In this document: piece after piece, positions 19,241 through 27,699 of the stretch
Position numbering within the stretch: the stretch's first letter is position 1
Layout: each line of letters opens with the position of its first letter
Origin: Flavobacteriaceae bacterium bin25
GTDB taxonomy: Bacteria > Bacteroidota > Bacteroidia > Flavobacteriales > Flavobacteriaceae
Direction of reading: 5' to 3'
Assembly: GCA_002238525.1 (NCBI GenBank)
Contig: MPMN01000003.1
Span: 72,001 to 109,596, forward strand
Length of the DNA: 37,596 nucleotides
Notes under the pieces: generated by a model
What the model was told of the DNA's origin: nothing
The model's database searches: none
Seen by the model: the letters and a program-made list of their open reading frames with translations, nothing else
Program-made: the position numbers and the translations under genes

Positions 19241-22001
19241 TCTCAAATTAGAAGAAAGAATAAGCATTAGTTTTGAAGACAACGAAAGTCTTAGAAAAGG
19301 AGTTTCTTCCCACATCAAAAACAATCTAAGCAATAAAATTAAATTAAGACCTTATCAGATAGAAGCTTTTGAGCGATTTGATTTTTATAATGATACGTAT
19401 TCCGGAAGAATTAAGCCTGCTCATCTTCTCTACCATATGGCTACGGGAAGCGGGAAAACCATCATCATGGCAGGGCTTATTTTAGATCTTTATAAAAGAG
19501 GATATAGAAATTTCATCTTTTTTGTTCCTTCTACAGCAATCATCGAAAAGACAAGAGAAAACTTTTTAAACCCTGCATCCTCAAAATATCTTTTTAATGA
19601 TACTATTTCCATATCAGGTAAAACGATAGAAATAAAAGAAGTTAAAAACTTCGAAGCAATAAATAACGAAAATATAAATATTGTTTTCGCCACTACTCAT
19701 GGACTACATAGTAATCTAAATAAACCCAGACAAAACAGCTTGACCTTTGTAGATTTCGAGGATAAAAAAACAGTCCTGATATCAGACGAGGCACACCACA
19801 TCAATAATGAAACCAAAAAAAGAAAAACCAAAAAAGAAGAAGAAGATACCAATAGCTGGGAAAAAACAGTAAATAAAATTTTCAACTCTAACCCCAATAA
19901 TTATTTACTGGATTTCACAGCAACAATGGATTTGAAAAATGCAGAAATAAACGAAAAATATAAAGACAAAATTCTTTTTGATTATCCATTAACTAAATAC
20001 AGTACAGATGGATATTCCAAAGAAATTTTTATACTTAAATCGAATACGAAGTCTTTTGATAGGGCTTTGATGGGTGTTATAGTGAGCCAATATCGGAAAA
20101 AAGTATTTGCCCATAATGGACTAGAAATAAAACCTATAATTCTATTCAAATCAACGAGAATAAAAGAAAGTGAAAACTTTTATAAACAATTCATTTCCGA
20201 AATGAAATCCTTAACAGCAGAACAATTAAAAAAGATAAAAGATATGTCCGCAGGGGGCGAGTTGGACGTAGTTGAAAAAGCATTCTCCTATTTCGAGAAA
20301 AAAGGAATAACCCTTGAAAATTTAGCAATAGAATTAAAAGACGACTTTTTAGAAAATAAATGTATTTCTGTGAACAGCAAAAGTGATTGTGAAGCGAAAC
20401 AAATTATCGTTAATACTTTGGAAGATGAGCATAATGTTTGTCGGGCAATTTTTGCCGTTAATAAATTAAATGAAGGCTGGGATGTTTTGAATCTTTTTGA
20501 TATTGTAAGAATAAATGAGAAAGAGCGTTCTGGTGATGACATGAAAAGAACCATTCCTGACACCACTATGTCAGAAGCACAACTAATCGGAAGAGGAGCA
20601 AGATATTGCCCCTTTCTCATCTCTGATCAATACGACAAGGAATATGCCTACAAAAGAAAATACGATAAGGATATAAAAAATGAACTCCGCATATGCGAGG
20701 AATTTTATTATCATTCTAAAAACAATCCCAAGTATATTTGTGATTTGAGAGGAGCGATGAAGGAAACTGGTGCAAAAGACATCAAAACAACGACCAGAAA
20801 GTTAAAACTAAAACCAAAATTCAAAAAAACATACTTTTATAAAAATGGAGAAATCTATTTAAATAAAAAAGTAAAACATGACCGAAAAGAGATGCATGAA
20901 ATAGACGCATCCATAAGAGAAGAAGTATATAAAAAGAACCTATATACCCCTGATGTGGCACAAGAGATACTGATAAAAGATGAAAAGATAAAAAAAACTG
21001 ATGTCAAAAAAAACAATGGTAAGCCGGAAAATAAAAACGAGAAAGTCAAGAAAAAACAATTTTCTAAAACTTATGAATTGGGTCTCATTGACCAGAGAAT
21101 AACCCGAAAAGCCATCAATCAGTCTAATTTTTATCGTTTTGATAATTTGCAGAAATTATTTCCAAACCTGAAATCCATTTCTCAATTCATCGAGGATCCA
21201 AGATATTTAAAAGAGATAACAATTGAATTACGAGGCAATGAAGACCAAGTCGAAACCCCTAGTAATGAAGAACTGCTATCAGCAGTGAAATCTACCTTAG
21301 ATGATATTTCTCTGTTGATTAAAAAGAATTTCAAAAAATTCAAGGGAACCAAAAAATTCACTGCTAAAGATATTCCTGAGGTTTTTAAAGATAAAACTAT
21401 TTCCACAGAAAATAAAGCACAATCAAAAGAACTCGATGAAGAAAAACGCGTAGATATTGATGATGAAGATTGGTATGCGTTCAATGAGAACTACGGTACA
21501 GACCAAGAAAAATTTTTAGTTAAATACATCAGCCGGCAACAAAGTAAAATCAAAAAACAATACGAAGATTTCTATCTCATTAGAAACGAAAGCCATTTCG
21601 GCATTTACTCTTTTGACGATGGAAAGCGTTTTGAACCGGATTTCGTTCTGTTTTTAATTCCCAAAAATTCGCACTCACTGAGTGAGAATAATAACTCACA
21701 AAGTAAAAACGCACAAGATGAGAATAATAATTCGCTAAACGGAAATAAGAAAATCCAGACGTATCAACTGTTCATTGAACCCAAAGGAGAGGATCGCACT
21801 TCTGCAGATGATAGCCGATGGAAAAATGAATTTCTAAAACAAATTGAACATGGATATGAAATTGAAATTAAAAGTATCTTTGAAGATGAACGATATCGAT
21901 TGTTTGGGTTGCCTTTATTCAATGAAAGAGAGAACTACCGTGATTTCGGTAAAAAATTCGATGATATTTTATGCCACAACATAAATAGAGTCACATCATG
22001 A
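19233..22001 (+). CDS. res: Type III restriction endonuclease subunit Res
   Basis: Res is the ATP-dependent translocase/nuclease that cuts when two Mod-bound unmethylated sites interact. The 922-residue protein has an SF2 helicase core: IKLRPYQIEAFERF, Walker A ATGSGKT (70-76), Walker B DEAH (185-188), DFTAT motif III, and motif VI region QLIGRGARYCPF. The C-terminal PD-(D/E)xK nuclease has EPDFVLF (Asp803) and FIEPKG (Glu849, Lys851). An Asn/Ser-rich insertion of about 35 residues sits between those catalytic residues. A Lys-rich linker lies near 575-615. Length is near the family norm. The ATG overlaps the mod1 stop by 8 bases, and its TGA overlaps the mod2 ATG (ATGA), so all three genes are translationally coupled. 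Confidence 0.94.
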   Translation: MSDLKLEERISISFEDNESLRKGVSSHIKNNLSNKIKLRPYQIEAFERFDFYNDTYSGRIKPAHLLYHMATGSGKTIIMAGLILDLYKRGYRNFIFFVPSTAIIEKTRENFLNPASSKYLFNDTISISGKTIEIKEVKNFEAINNENINIVFATTHGLHSNLNKPRQNSLTFVDFEDKKTVLISDEAHHINNETKKRKTKKEEEDTNSWEKTVNKIFNSNPNNYLLDFTATMDLKNAEINEKYKDKILFDYPLTKYSTDGYSKEIFILKSNTKSFDRALMGVIVSQYRKKVFAHNGLEIKPIILFKSTRIKESENFYKQFISEMKSLTAEQLKKIKDMSAGGELDVVEKAFSYFEKKGITLENLAIELKDDFLENKCISVNSKSDCEAKQIIVNTLEDEHNVCRAIFAVNKLNEGWDVLNLFDIVRINEKERSGDDMKRTIPDTTMSEAQLIGRGARYCPFLISDQYDKEYAYKRKYDKDIKNELRICEEFYYHSKNNPKYICDLRGAMKETGAKDIKTTTRKLKLKPKFKKTYFYKNGEIYLNKKVKHDRKEMHEIDASIREEVYKKNLYTPDVAQEILIKDEKIKKTDVKKNNGKPENKNEKVKKKQFSKTYELGLIDQRITRKAINQSNFYRFDNLQKLFPNLKSISQFIEDPRYLKEITIELRGNEDQVETPSNEELLSAVKSTLDDISLLIKKNFKKFKGTKKFTAKDIPEVFKDKTISTENKAQSKELDEEKRVDIDDEDWYAFNENYGTDQEKFLVKYISRQQSKIKKQYEDFYLIRNESHFGIYSFDDGKRFEPDFVLFLIPKNSHSLSENNNSQSKNAQDENNNSLNGNKKIQTYQLFIEPKGEDRTSADDSRWKNEFLKQIEHGYEIEIKSIFEDERYRLFGLPLFNERENYRDFGKKFDDILCHNINRVTS

Positions 22002-22173
22002 ATTTATATAAGCATTTTGTATCACTACTTTTAGGAGTGGAGAAGTATAAAAATGCACAAGGCAAACTCCTAAAAAGTCTTATCGTGGAAGATGTTTTAA
22101 AATTAGATTCAGACCTTATCTCATCGTTATACAAGGATCTGGTTATCAGAGAAAAGTTCTTCAAAAAAATTAA

Positions 22174-22183
22174 GGGGGGGGGG
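22174..22183 (+). repeat. Poly-G tract (10 G) in mod2
   Basis: Ten G at the position equivalent to the mod1 tract. The first G ends a Lys codon; the downstream frame (VFVFDKVKFQKF) needs 8 or 11 G. The present state is off. Confidence 0.95.
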
Positions 22184-23584
22184 TATTTGTATTTGACAAG
22201 GTCAAGTTCCAAAAGTTTGTCACCAACAAGGAATTTTTACCTGATAGCTACACAGCCTTTAAAAATAAAATCGGTTTAACAGCCAATGGTCAATACCTAA
22301 CCCAATCAAAGGAAGTTGTTTTAGACTTTCCTTATAAAGATTGTGTCTTGGAAGGTGGGCAGACAAAAGAAGATCAGAAACCAAAACTTTTGGGACGGCA
22401 AGAGATCTTTTGGAACCAAACTCTCGCACCAGATGAGATAGACCGACTCTTTGAACCTAAAGTATTCACAAATTGGAAACGATATGATCAAGATGGAGAA
22501 AAACTTGTGAAAATTTTAGATGAAGAACATGATGGCACACTAAAGGATAATCTAATCATCAAAGGAAATAATCTCATCGCTTTGCACTCCATTAATAAAC
22601 TCTATGGAGGTAAAGTCAAATTGATCTATATAGATCCGCCTTACAATACAGGAAATGATGGATTTGGGTATAATGATAGTTTTAATCATTCCACCTGGCT
22701 CACCTTCATGAAAAACCGCCTTGAAGTTGCAAAGGAATTACTGAGAGATGATGGACTAATTGTGGTTCATATTGACGATAACGAACAAGCATATTTGAAG
22801 GTGCTAATGGATAATATAATGGGGAGAGATCATTTTGTAGGGGACTTAATCCGTAAAACGAAATCTACCACAAATGATGCGAACACAGGATTCAATATCC
22901 AACATGAAAACACGCTTATTTATGCGAAAAACAAATCTCAAATTTTGTTGGTTGGAAAGAAAAAGACCTTCGAGAATTACAAAAATCCAGATGATGATCC
23001 CAATGGTCCGTGGGCTAGTGACAATCCTAGTGCAAGATCAGGAGATTATTATTTTCCGATAAGAAACCCCTTTACAGGAAAAATTGATTATCCACCTGAA
23101 AATAGCCACTGGCGATTTTCAGAAAACAGATTACAACATTTTATTACCTCTGGCAGAGTAAAATTTAGAAAATCCCACAAAAAAAATCAGAGAGGGTTTA
23201 TCTACAAACGCTACAAAAAAGAAATTAAGAGCAAATATAATTTGTTAGGCAGTCTAGAAACAGCAAATAATGAATACATGAACCAAGTAGCCACAAAAGA
23301 GAAAAATATGCTTTTTGGGAAAGTAGATTTTGCCTACCCTAAACCAGAGGCATTTTCATCTTTGATTATTAACGCAACTACCAAACCAGGTGATATAGTA
23401 CTCGACTTTTTCTTAGGCAGCGGAACAACTGCAGCAGTAGCCCATAAAATGGGAAGGAAGTATATAGGAATCGAACAAATGGATTATGTAGAAGATATTG
23501 CGGTTAAGCGATTGAAAAAGGTTATTCAAGGTGAACAAGGTGGTGTATCAAAATCTTTAGACTGGAAGGGAGGAGGTTCTTTTA

Positions 23585-23605
23585 TCTACTGTCTACTGTC
23601 TACTG
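23585..23605 (+). repeat. Three tandem copies of TCTACTG in mod2
   Basis: One copy would give TTT-ATC-TAC-TGT-GAA, matching the Mod1 reading SFVYCKLAEN. Two extra copies add 14 bases and shift the frame. Copy numbers 1, 4 or 7 would be in frame. Confidence 0.92.
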
Positions 23606-23783
23606 TGAACTTGCAGAAAATACTAAAAGCTACCAAAGGAAAATTTCTCATGCCGATGATTCAATGGCAAATGCCATTTGGGAAGAATTGAAGAATTGCG
23701 TCTATGTGTCCTATAGGGTAGCCTTTCAAAAAACAAATGACCAAGAATTTGAAAAGCTAACTCTCCAAGAGAAAAAAGGAATT

Positions 23784-23799
23784 CTTAGTAGCTTAGTAG
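23784..23799 (+). repeat. Tandem duplication of CTTAGTAG in mod2
   Basis: A single copy would give ILSSILDQNM as in Mod1 (LNSILDQNM). The extra 8 bases shift the frame and create a stop a few codons on. Confidence 0.9.
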
Positions 23800-24025
23800 C
23801 ATATTAGACCAAAATATGCTCTATATCCCTTTTTCAGAAATGGACAATCTTGATTTTACAATCCAAGAAATGGACAAACAAAGAACCAAGGATTTTTACC
23901 AGAATTAACGAAAATGAATGAAAGTCAAAACTTTAGCCAAACAAGAATCTTGATAATCATGCCACTTACTTTCAAGAGGTATAAACCATAGCATTTACAC
24001 AAATAAGTGCCCGAACAATTAAGGA

Positions 24026-24101
<76 letters not shown>

Positions 24102-24247
24102 TTATCGTCGGCAAATATAAGATTTTTTTTAAATTGTCGGTTCATTTAAAGCAAAAAAGATTTCATTTAAAGAACCTCCAATAAGATGCATAAATATCCC
24201 AAACCTGGACTTTGTTCAAATGCTTCTCATTACCTCATGGGTAATTG

Positions 24248-24255
24248 TAAATTTG
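24248..24255 (+). promoter_or_regulatory. era: Possible -7 box for era
   Basis: TAAATTTG matches TAnnTTTG and lies 15 bases before the era ATG. No well-placed TTG is seen. Confidence 0.3.
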
Positions 24256-24270
24256 TGATCAATTTTAAAA

Positions 24271-25164
24271 ATGAATGAAAACAAACAACATAAAGCAGGG
24301 TATGTGACCATCATGGGAGCACCCAATGTCGGTAAATCAACCCTACTCAACAAATTTCTAAAGCAACCCTTTTCAATTACATCGCCAAAAAAACAAACTA
24401 CACGCCATAGAATTTTGGGAATAGAAAATGGAGAAAATCATCAAATTGTCTTCTCAGATACCCCCGGACTAATCTCTCCAGAGTATCAACTTCATCAGCA
24501 CATGATGTCATTTGTAAAAGAAGTGCTTGAAGATTCAGACATCATCATTTACATCATCACATGCGATGATGTAAATGCCGAAAATAATTCCCTAATTCAA
24601 AAGCTTAAAACAATTGAAATACCCCTCTTTTTAGTGGTGAATAAAATAGATTTATGCACCCAAAAAATGTTAGAAAAAACAGTGTCGGAATGGAGCATAA
24701 TCTGGCCAAAATCAAAAATATTCCCCATTAGTGCCCTCAATGAGGTATATGTTGATGAAGTCATGAAATTTATCATTGATTATTTACCCGAATCCCCACC
24801 CTTTTTCCCCAAAAATCAACTGACAGATCGCCCCGAGAGATTCTTCGTTAATGAAATTGTGCGTAACAGTATTCTCAAGCGTTACCAGAAAGAATTACCC
24901 TATGCTTCTGAAGTTGTTACCCATCAGTTTGTAGATACACCAGACCTATTGAAAATCCATTCTGATATCTACGTAGAGCGAGACTCTCAAAAAGGAATCC
25001 TTATCGGACATAAGGGTCAGGCAATAAATGCTTTAGGAATAAATGCAAGACAAAATTTAGAAAAATTCTTTAGCAAAAAAGTCTTTCTTAAACTAAGAGT
25101 TAAAGTTGCCAAAAACTGGCGTAGAGATCCAAAAATGCTCAAACGATTCGGCTACATAAACTGA
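24271..25164 (+). CDS. era: Ribosome-assembly GTPase Era
   Basis: Era binds the 3' end of 16S rRNA during 30S maturation. The 297-residue protein has G1 GAPNVGKS (16-23), the G2 region TTRHRILG, G3 DTPGL, G4 NKID and G5 SAL motifs. The C-terminal KH domain has the GILIGHKGQAI loop. It ends in basic KVAKNWRRDPKMLKRFGY, all family-typical. The fucose operon starts 72 bases downstream on the same strand. Confidence 0.97.
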   Translation: MNENKQHKAGYVTIMGAPNVGKSTLLNKFLKQPFSITSPKKQTTRHRILGIENGENHQIVFSDTPGLISPEYQLHQHMMSFVKEVLEDSDIIIYIITCDDVNAENNSLIQKLKTIEIPLFLVVNKIDLCTQKMLEKTVSEWSIIWPKSKIFPISALNEVYVDEVMKFIIDYLPESPPFFPKNQLTDRPERFFVNEIVRNSILKRYQKELPYASEVVTHQFVDTPDLLKIHSDIYVERDSQKGILIGHKGQAINALGINARQNLEKFFSKKVFLKLRVKVAKNWRRDPKMLKRFGYIN

Positions 25165-25236
25165 TAATTCTGGACTTAAACCTCAAAGAACTAAAATTTA
25201 TTTTATTGGACTTAAATTAGCATCCAACTTATACAA

Positions 25237-25998
25237 ATGTTTGAATCCAAAAAATTTATTGTGGTAACCGGAGGAGCAAGCGGTATTGGGAAGGCAATTT
25301 GTCAACGGTTTAGTCAAAATAAAAATAGAATACTGATTGTTGATAAAGATCGAGACAAAGGAGCCGCTCTAGTAAAAGAACTAAGCCTACACAATAAAGA
25401 AGTTAGCTTTTTCGGTTGTGATATATCAAATCATGACCAAGTTAAGGAACTAAGCCAGATGAATCCAGATGTTGATGTTTTAATTAATTGTGCTGGCATT
25501 TCTCATATTGGTACCATTGAAACAACAGATGAAGAAGATTTTAAGCGCCTTTTTGATGTAAATGTCAAAGGGATATTTCTTGTAACCAAAGCAATTATCT
25601 CCCATCTAAAAAAGAAAAAAAAAGGAGTGATTATCAATATAACCTCAGTTGCTGCAAGTGTTGGAATTGCAGAGAGATTCGCATACTCAATGACCAAAGG
25701 TGCCGTTCTTTCAATGACCTACTCTATTGCCAAAGATTATGTAGACTATGGAATTCGATGCAACAGTATTTCGCCAGCCCGAATACATACACCATTTGTG
25801 GATGAATACCTAAAAAAACACTACCCAGGAGAAGAAGCAAAGAAATATGAAGAATTATCAAAAACACAACCAATTGGACGTATGGGGAAACCTGAAGAAG
25901 TGGCAGAATTAGCGTTTTTTTTAAGCTCAGATAACGCTCAGTTCATTACAGGCACTGATTTCCCAATTGATGGTGGATTTCTAAAACTAAATACCTAA
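25237..25998 (+). CDS. SDR oxidoreductase, probable 2-keto-3-deoxy-L-fuconate dehydrogenase
   Basis: The 253-residue short-chain dehydrogenase has the NAD(P)-binding VTGGASGIGK (residues 10-19), NCAG, catalytic Ser in NITSVAA and the Tyr-Lys pair in YSMTK. The stretch ISPARIHTPFVDEYLKKHYPG resembles SDRs adjacent to FAH hydrolases in non-phosphorylative fucose/rhamnose pathways, which oxidise the C4 hydroxyl of 2-keto-3-deoxy-L-fuconate. It is the first gene of a four-gene unit; 8 bases separate it from the next. Substrate is inferred from context; another deoxy-sugar acid is possible. Confidence 0.8.
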   Translation: MFESKKFIVVTGGASGIGKAICQRFSQNKNRILIVDKDRDKGAALVKELSLHNKEVSFFGCDISNHDQVKELSQMNPDVDVLINCAGISHIGTIETTDEEDFKRLFDVNVKGIFLVTKAIISHLKKKKKGVIINITSVAASVGIAERFAYSMTKGAVLSMTYSIAKDYVDYGIRCNSISPARIHTPFVDEYLKKHYPGEEAKKYEELSKTQPIGRMGKPEEVAELAFFLSSDNAQFITGTDFPIDGGFLKLNT

Positions 25999-26006
25999 TT
26001 ATCAAT

Positions 26007-26873
26007 ATGAAATTATTTCGATTTGGAGATGTTCCAGGTGAAAAGCCCGGTGTCCTATGGAAGGAAAAACACTTGGATGTATCATCTTTTGGACAAGATT
26101 TTGACAATCACTTTTTGGATCGTAATGGGATTGAAAAACTCAGGCAATGGATAGAAAAAAATGGAGATAAATGCCCCGAAGTTGATGGCACCAAAATCCG
26201 ATTTGCCCCACCATTTATTGGCACTAGTAAAATTGTGTGCATCGGTCTAAACTATAAAAAACATGCTGCTGAAAGTGGTATGAATATACCTCCCGAACCT
26301 ATATTGTTTTTTAAATCAACCACCGCTATTGTAGGGCCAAACGATCCAGTCATGTTGCCAAAAGGTGGATACAAAACAGATTGGGAAGTAGAATTAGCTG
26401 TAATCATCAGGAAAAAAGCTAGTTATATTCCTCTGGAAAAAGCCCATAATTATATCGGTGGCTACACCATACACAACGATGTTTCGGAACGAGCTTTCCA
26501 ATTGGAGCGATCTGGACAATGGGTAAAAGGTAAAAGCTGCAATACTTTTGCTCCAATAGGACCTTATCTGGTACCACACAATCAAATTCCTGATCCAAAT
26601 AATTTGAATCTATGGCTTAAATTAAATGGTAAAACCGTCCAGGATAGTTCTACCTCAGACTTTATATTTGATACAAAATTTTTAGTTCACTACATTTCTC
26701 AATTCATGACATTACTGCCCGGGGACATTATTTCTACTGGCACCCCCTCAGGGGTTGGGCTAGGATTTGATCCGCCTATATATCTAAAGGCTGGAGATAC
26801 GATGGAACTCGGTATTGAACGTCTGGGAACTATGACACAAAATGTAATACCTTTTAAGGATGAAAATAATTGA
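26007..26873 (+). CDS. Fumarylacetoacetate-hydrolase family protein, probable 2,4-diketo-3-deoxy-L-fuconate hydrolase
   Basis: The 288-residue protein has the FAH catalytic domain (about 70-280): IVCIGLNYKKHAAESG, the metal-binding acids in TDWEVELAVII and NDVSER, and the closing TGTPSGVGLG. In the pathway implied by the neighbours, such enzymes cleave 2,4-diketo-3-deoxy-L-fuconate to pyruvate and L-lactate. The next gene starts inside its 3' end (14-base overlap). FAH proteins also act on catechol or ureidoglycolate products, so specificity rests on the operon. Confidence 0.82.
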   Translation: MKLFRFGDVPGEKPGVLWKEKHLDVSSFGQDFDNHFLDRNGIEKLRQWIEKNGDKCPEVDGTKIRFAPPFIGTSKIVCIGLNYKKHAAESGMNIPPEPILFFKSTTAIVGPNDPVMLPKGGYKTDWEVELAVIIRKKASYIPLEKAHNYIGGYTIHNDVSERAFQLERSGQWVKGKSCNTFAPIGPYLVPHNQIPDPNNLNLWLKLNGKTVQDSSTSDFIFDTKFLVHYISQFMTLLPGDIISTGTPSGVGLGFDPPIYLKAGDTMELGIERLGTMTQNVIPFKDENN

Positions 26874-27699
26874 TAGTCATCAGCACTTTTGGCAATATGA
26901 TCCACAAATCTACGACTGGATTGACGATTCGATGAACGTTTTAAAGCAAAATTATTTACCAGCAGACTTAGAATCCATATACAAAAAAAATGAAGTAGAT
27001 GGATGTGTTGTAGTTCAGGCCAGAACAGATTTAAAAGAAATTGATTTTCTGCTTGACACTGCCTCAAAAAATTATTTTGTCAAGGGAGTTGTAGGCTGGT
27101 TAGATTTTCTAGACAACCAATTTGAAAAGCAACTAGAACAATACACTGAGTATTCCAATCTTAAAGGTCTTCGGCATGTTGTCCAAGCGGAACCCCTTGG
27201 ATTTCTAGATAGAAAGGACTTTCAAGCAGGATTGAAACTACTTCAAAAGTATAATTTAGTTTACGATATCCTGATTTTTCCCCCTCAACTGGAAGAATCA
27301 ATACGTCTAGTAAAAAATCTACCTAATCAAATTTTTGTTTTGGATCACATTGCAAAACCCTACATAAAAAAGCAGGATATCGGAGCCTGGGAGAAAGACA
27401 TTAGGAGGTTGGCACAACTTGAAAATGTTTACTGCAAAATTTCAGGTATGGTTACTGAAGCAGATTGGGAGAATTGGCAATTAGAAGATTTTAGGCCATA
27501 TCTTGATGTTGTGACAGCTGGCTTCGGTGCTAATCGTTTGTTGTACGGCTCAGACTGGCCCGTATGCCTTCTTGCGGCTGAATATCATCAAGTGATGGAT
27601 ATTGTCAAAAATTACTTTTCGAACTTTACATCCGCCGAGAAAGAAAATATTTTTGGGAAAAATGCTTTCCGAGTTTATGGATTAGACCCTCATCAATGA
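26860..27699 (+). CDS. Amidohydrolase-family lactonase, probable L-fuconolactonase
   Basis: The 279-residue protein starts MKIIDSHQHFWQYDPQIYDWI, the metal-binding HxH segment of the amidohydrolase-2/L-fuconolactonase family. It continues with VQARTD, GVVGWLDFLD, GLRHVVQ, the FVLDHIAKP strand and LLYGSDWPVC with the conserved catalytic Asp. It should open L-fuconolactone (or L-rhamnono-lactone) to the acid. Its ATG overlaps the preceding gene by 14 bases and its stop overlaps the next ATG by 4 (ATGA), indicating translational coupling. Confidence 0.85.
   Translation: MKIIDSHQHFWQYDPQIYDWIDDSMNVLKQNYLPADLESIYKKNEVDGCVVVQARTDLKEIDFLLDTASKNYFVKGVVGWLDFLDNQFEKQLEQYTEYSNLKGLRHVVQAEPLGFLDRKDFQAGLKLLQKYNLVYDILIFPPQLEESIRLVKNLPNQIFVLDHIAKPYIKKQDIGAWEKDIRRLAQLENVYCKISGMVTEADWENWQLEDFRPYLDVVTAGFGANRLLYGSDWPVCLLAAEYHQVMDIVKNYFSNFTSAEKENIFGKNAFRVYGLDPHQ

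Larger units (their letters stand above)
21998..23908 (+). pseudogene. mod: Second type III methyltransferase gene, mod2, with three frame disruptions
   Basis: ATG 21998 overlaps the res stop. The N-terminal 59 codons resemble Mod1 and end in ten G (22174-22183); 8 or 11 G would restore the frame. The main body has DPPYNTGNDGF and FFLGSGTTAAVAHKM, nearly identical to Mod1, but an unrelated target-recognition region between them. After GGGSFIYC the frame is lost at a three-copy 7-mer (23585-23605), giving a stop at 23689-23691. A neighbouring frame continues the Mod1-like C-terminus (CELAENT..) until a duplicated 8-mer (23784-23799) shifts it again; the final homologous part ends KDFYQN at 23908. 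Removing 2 G, 14 and 8 bases restores an uninterrupted 628-residue Mod. Confidence 0.88.
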
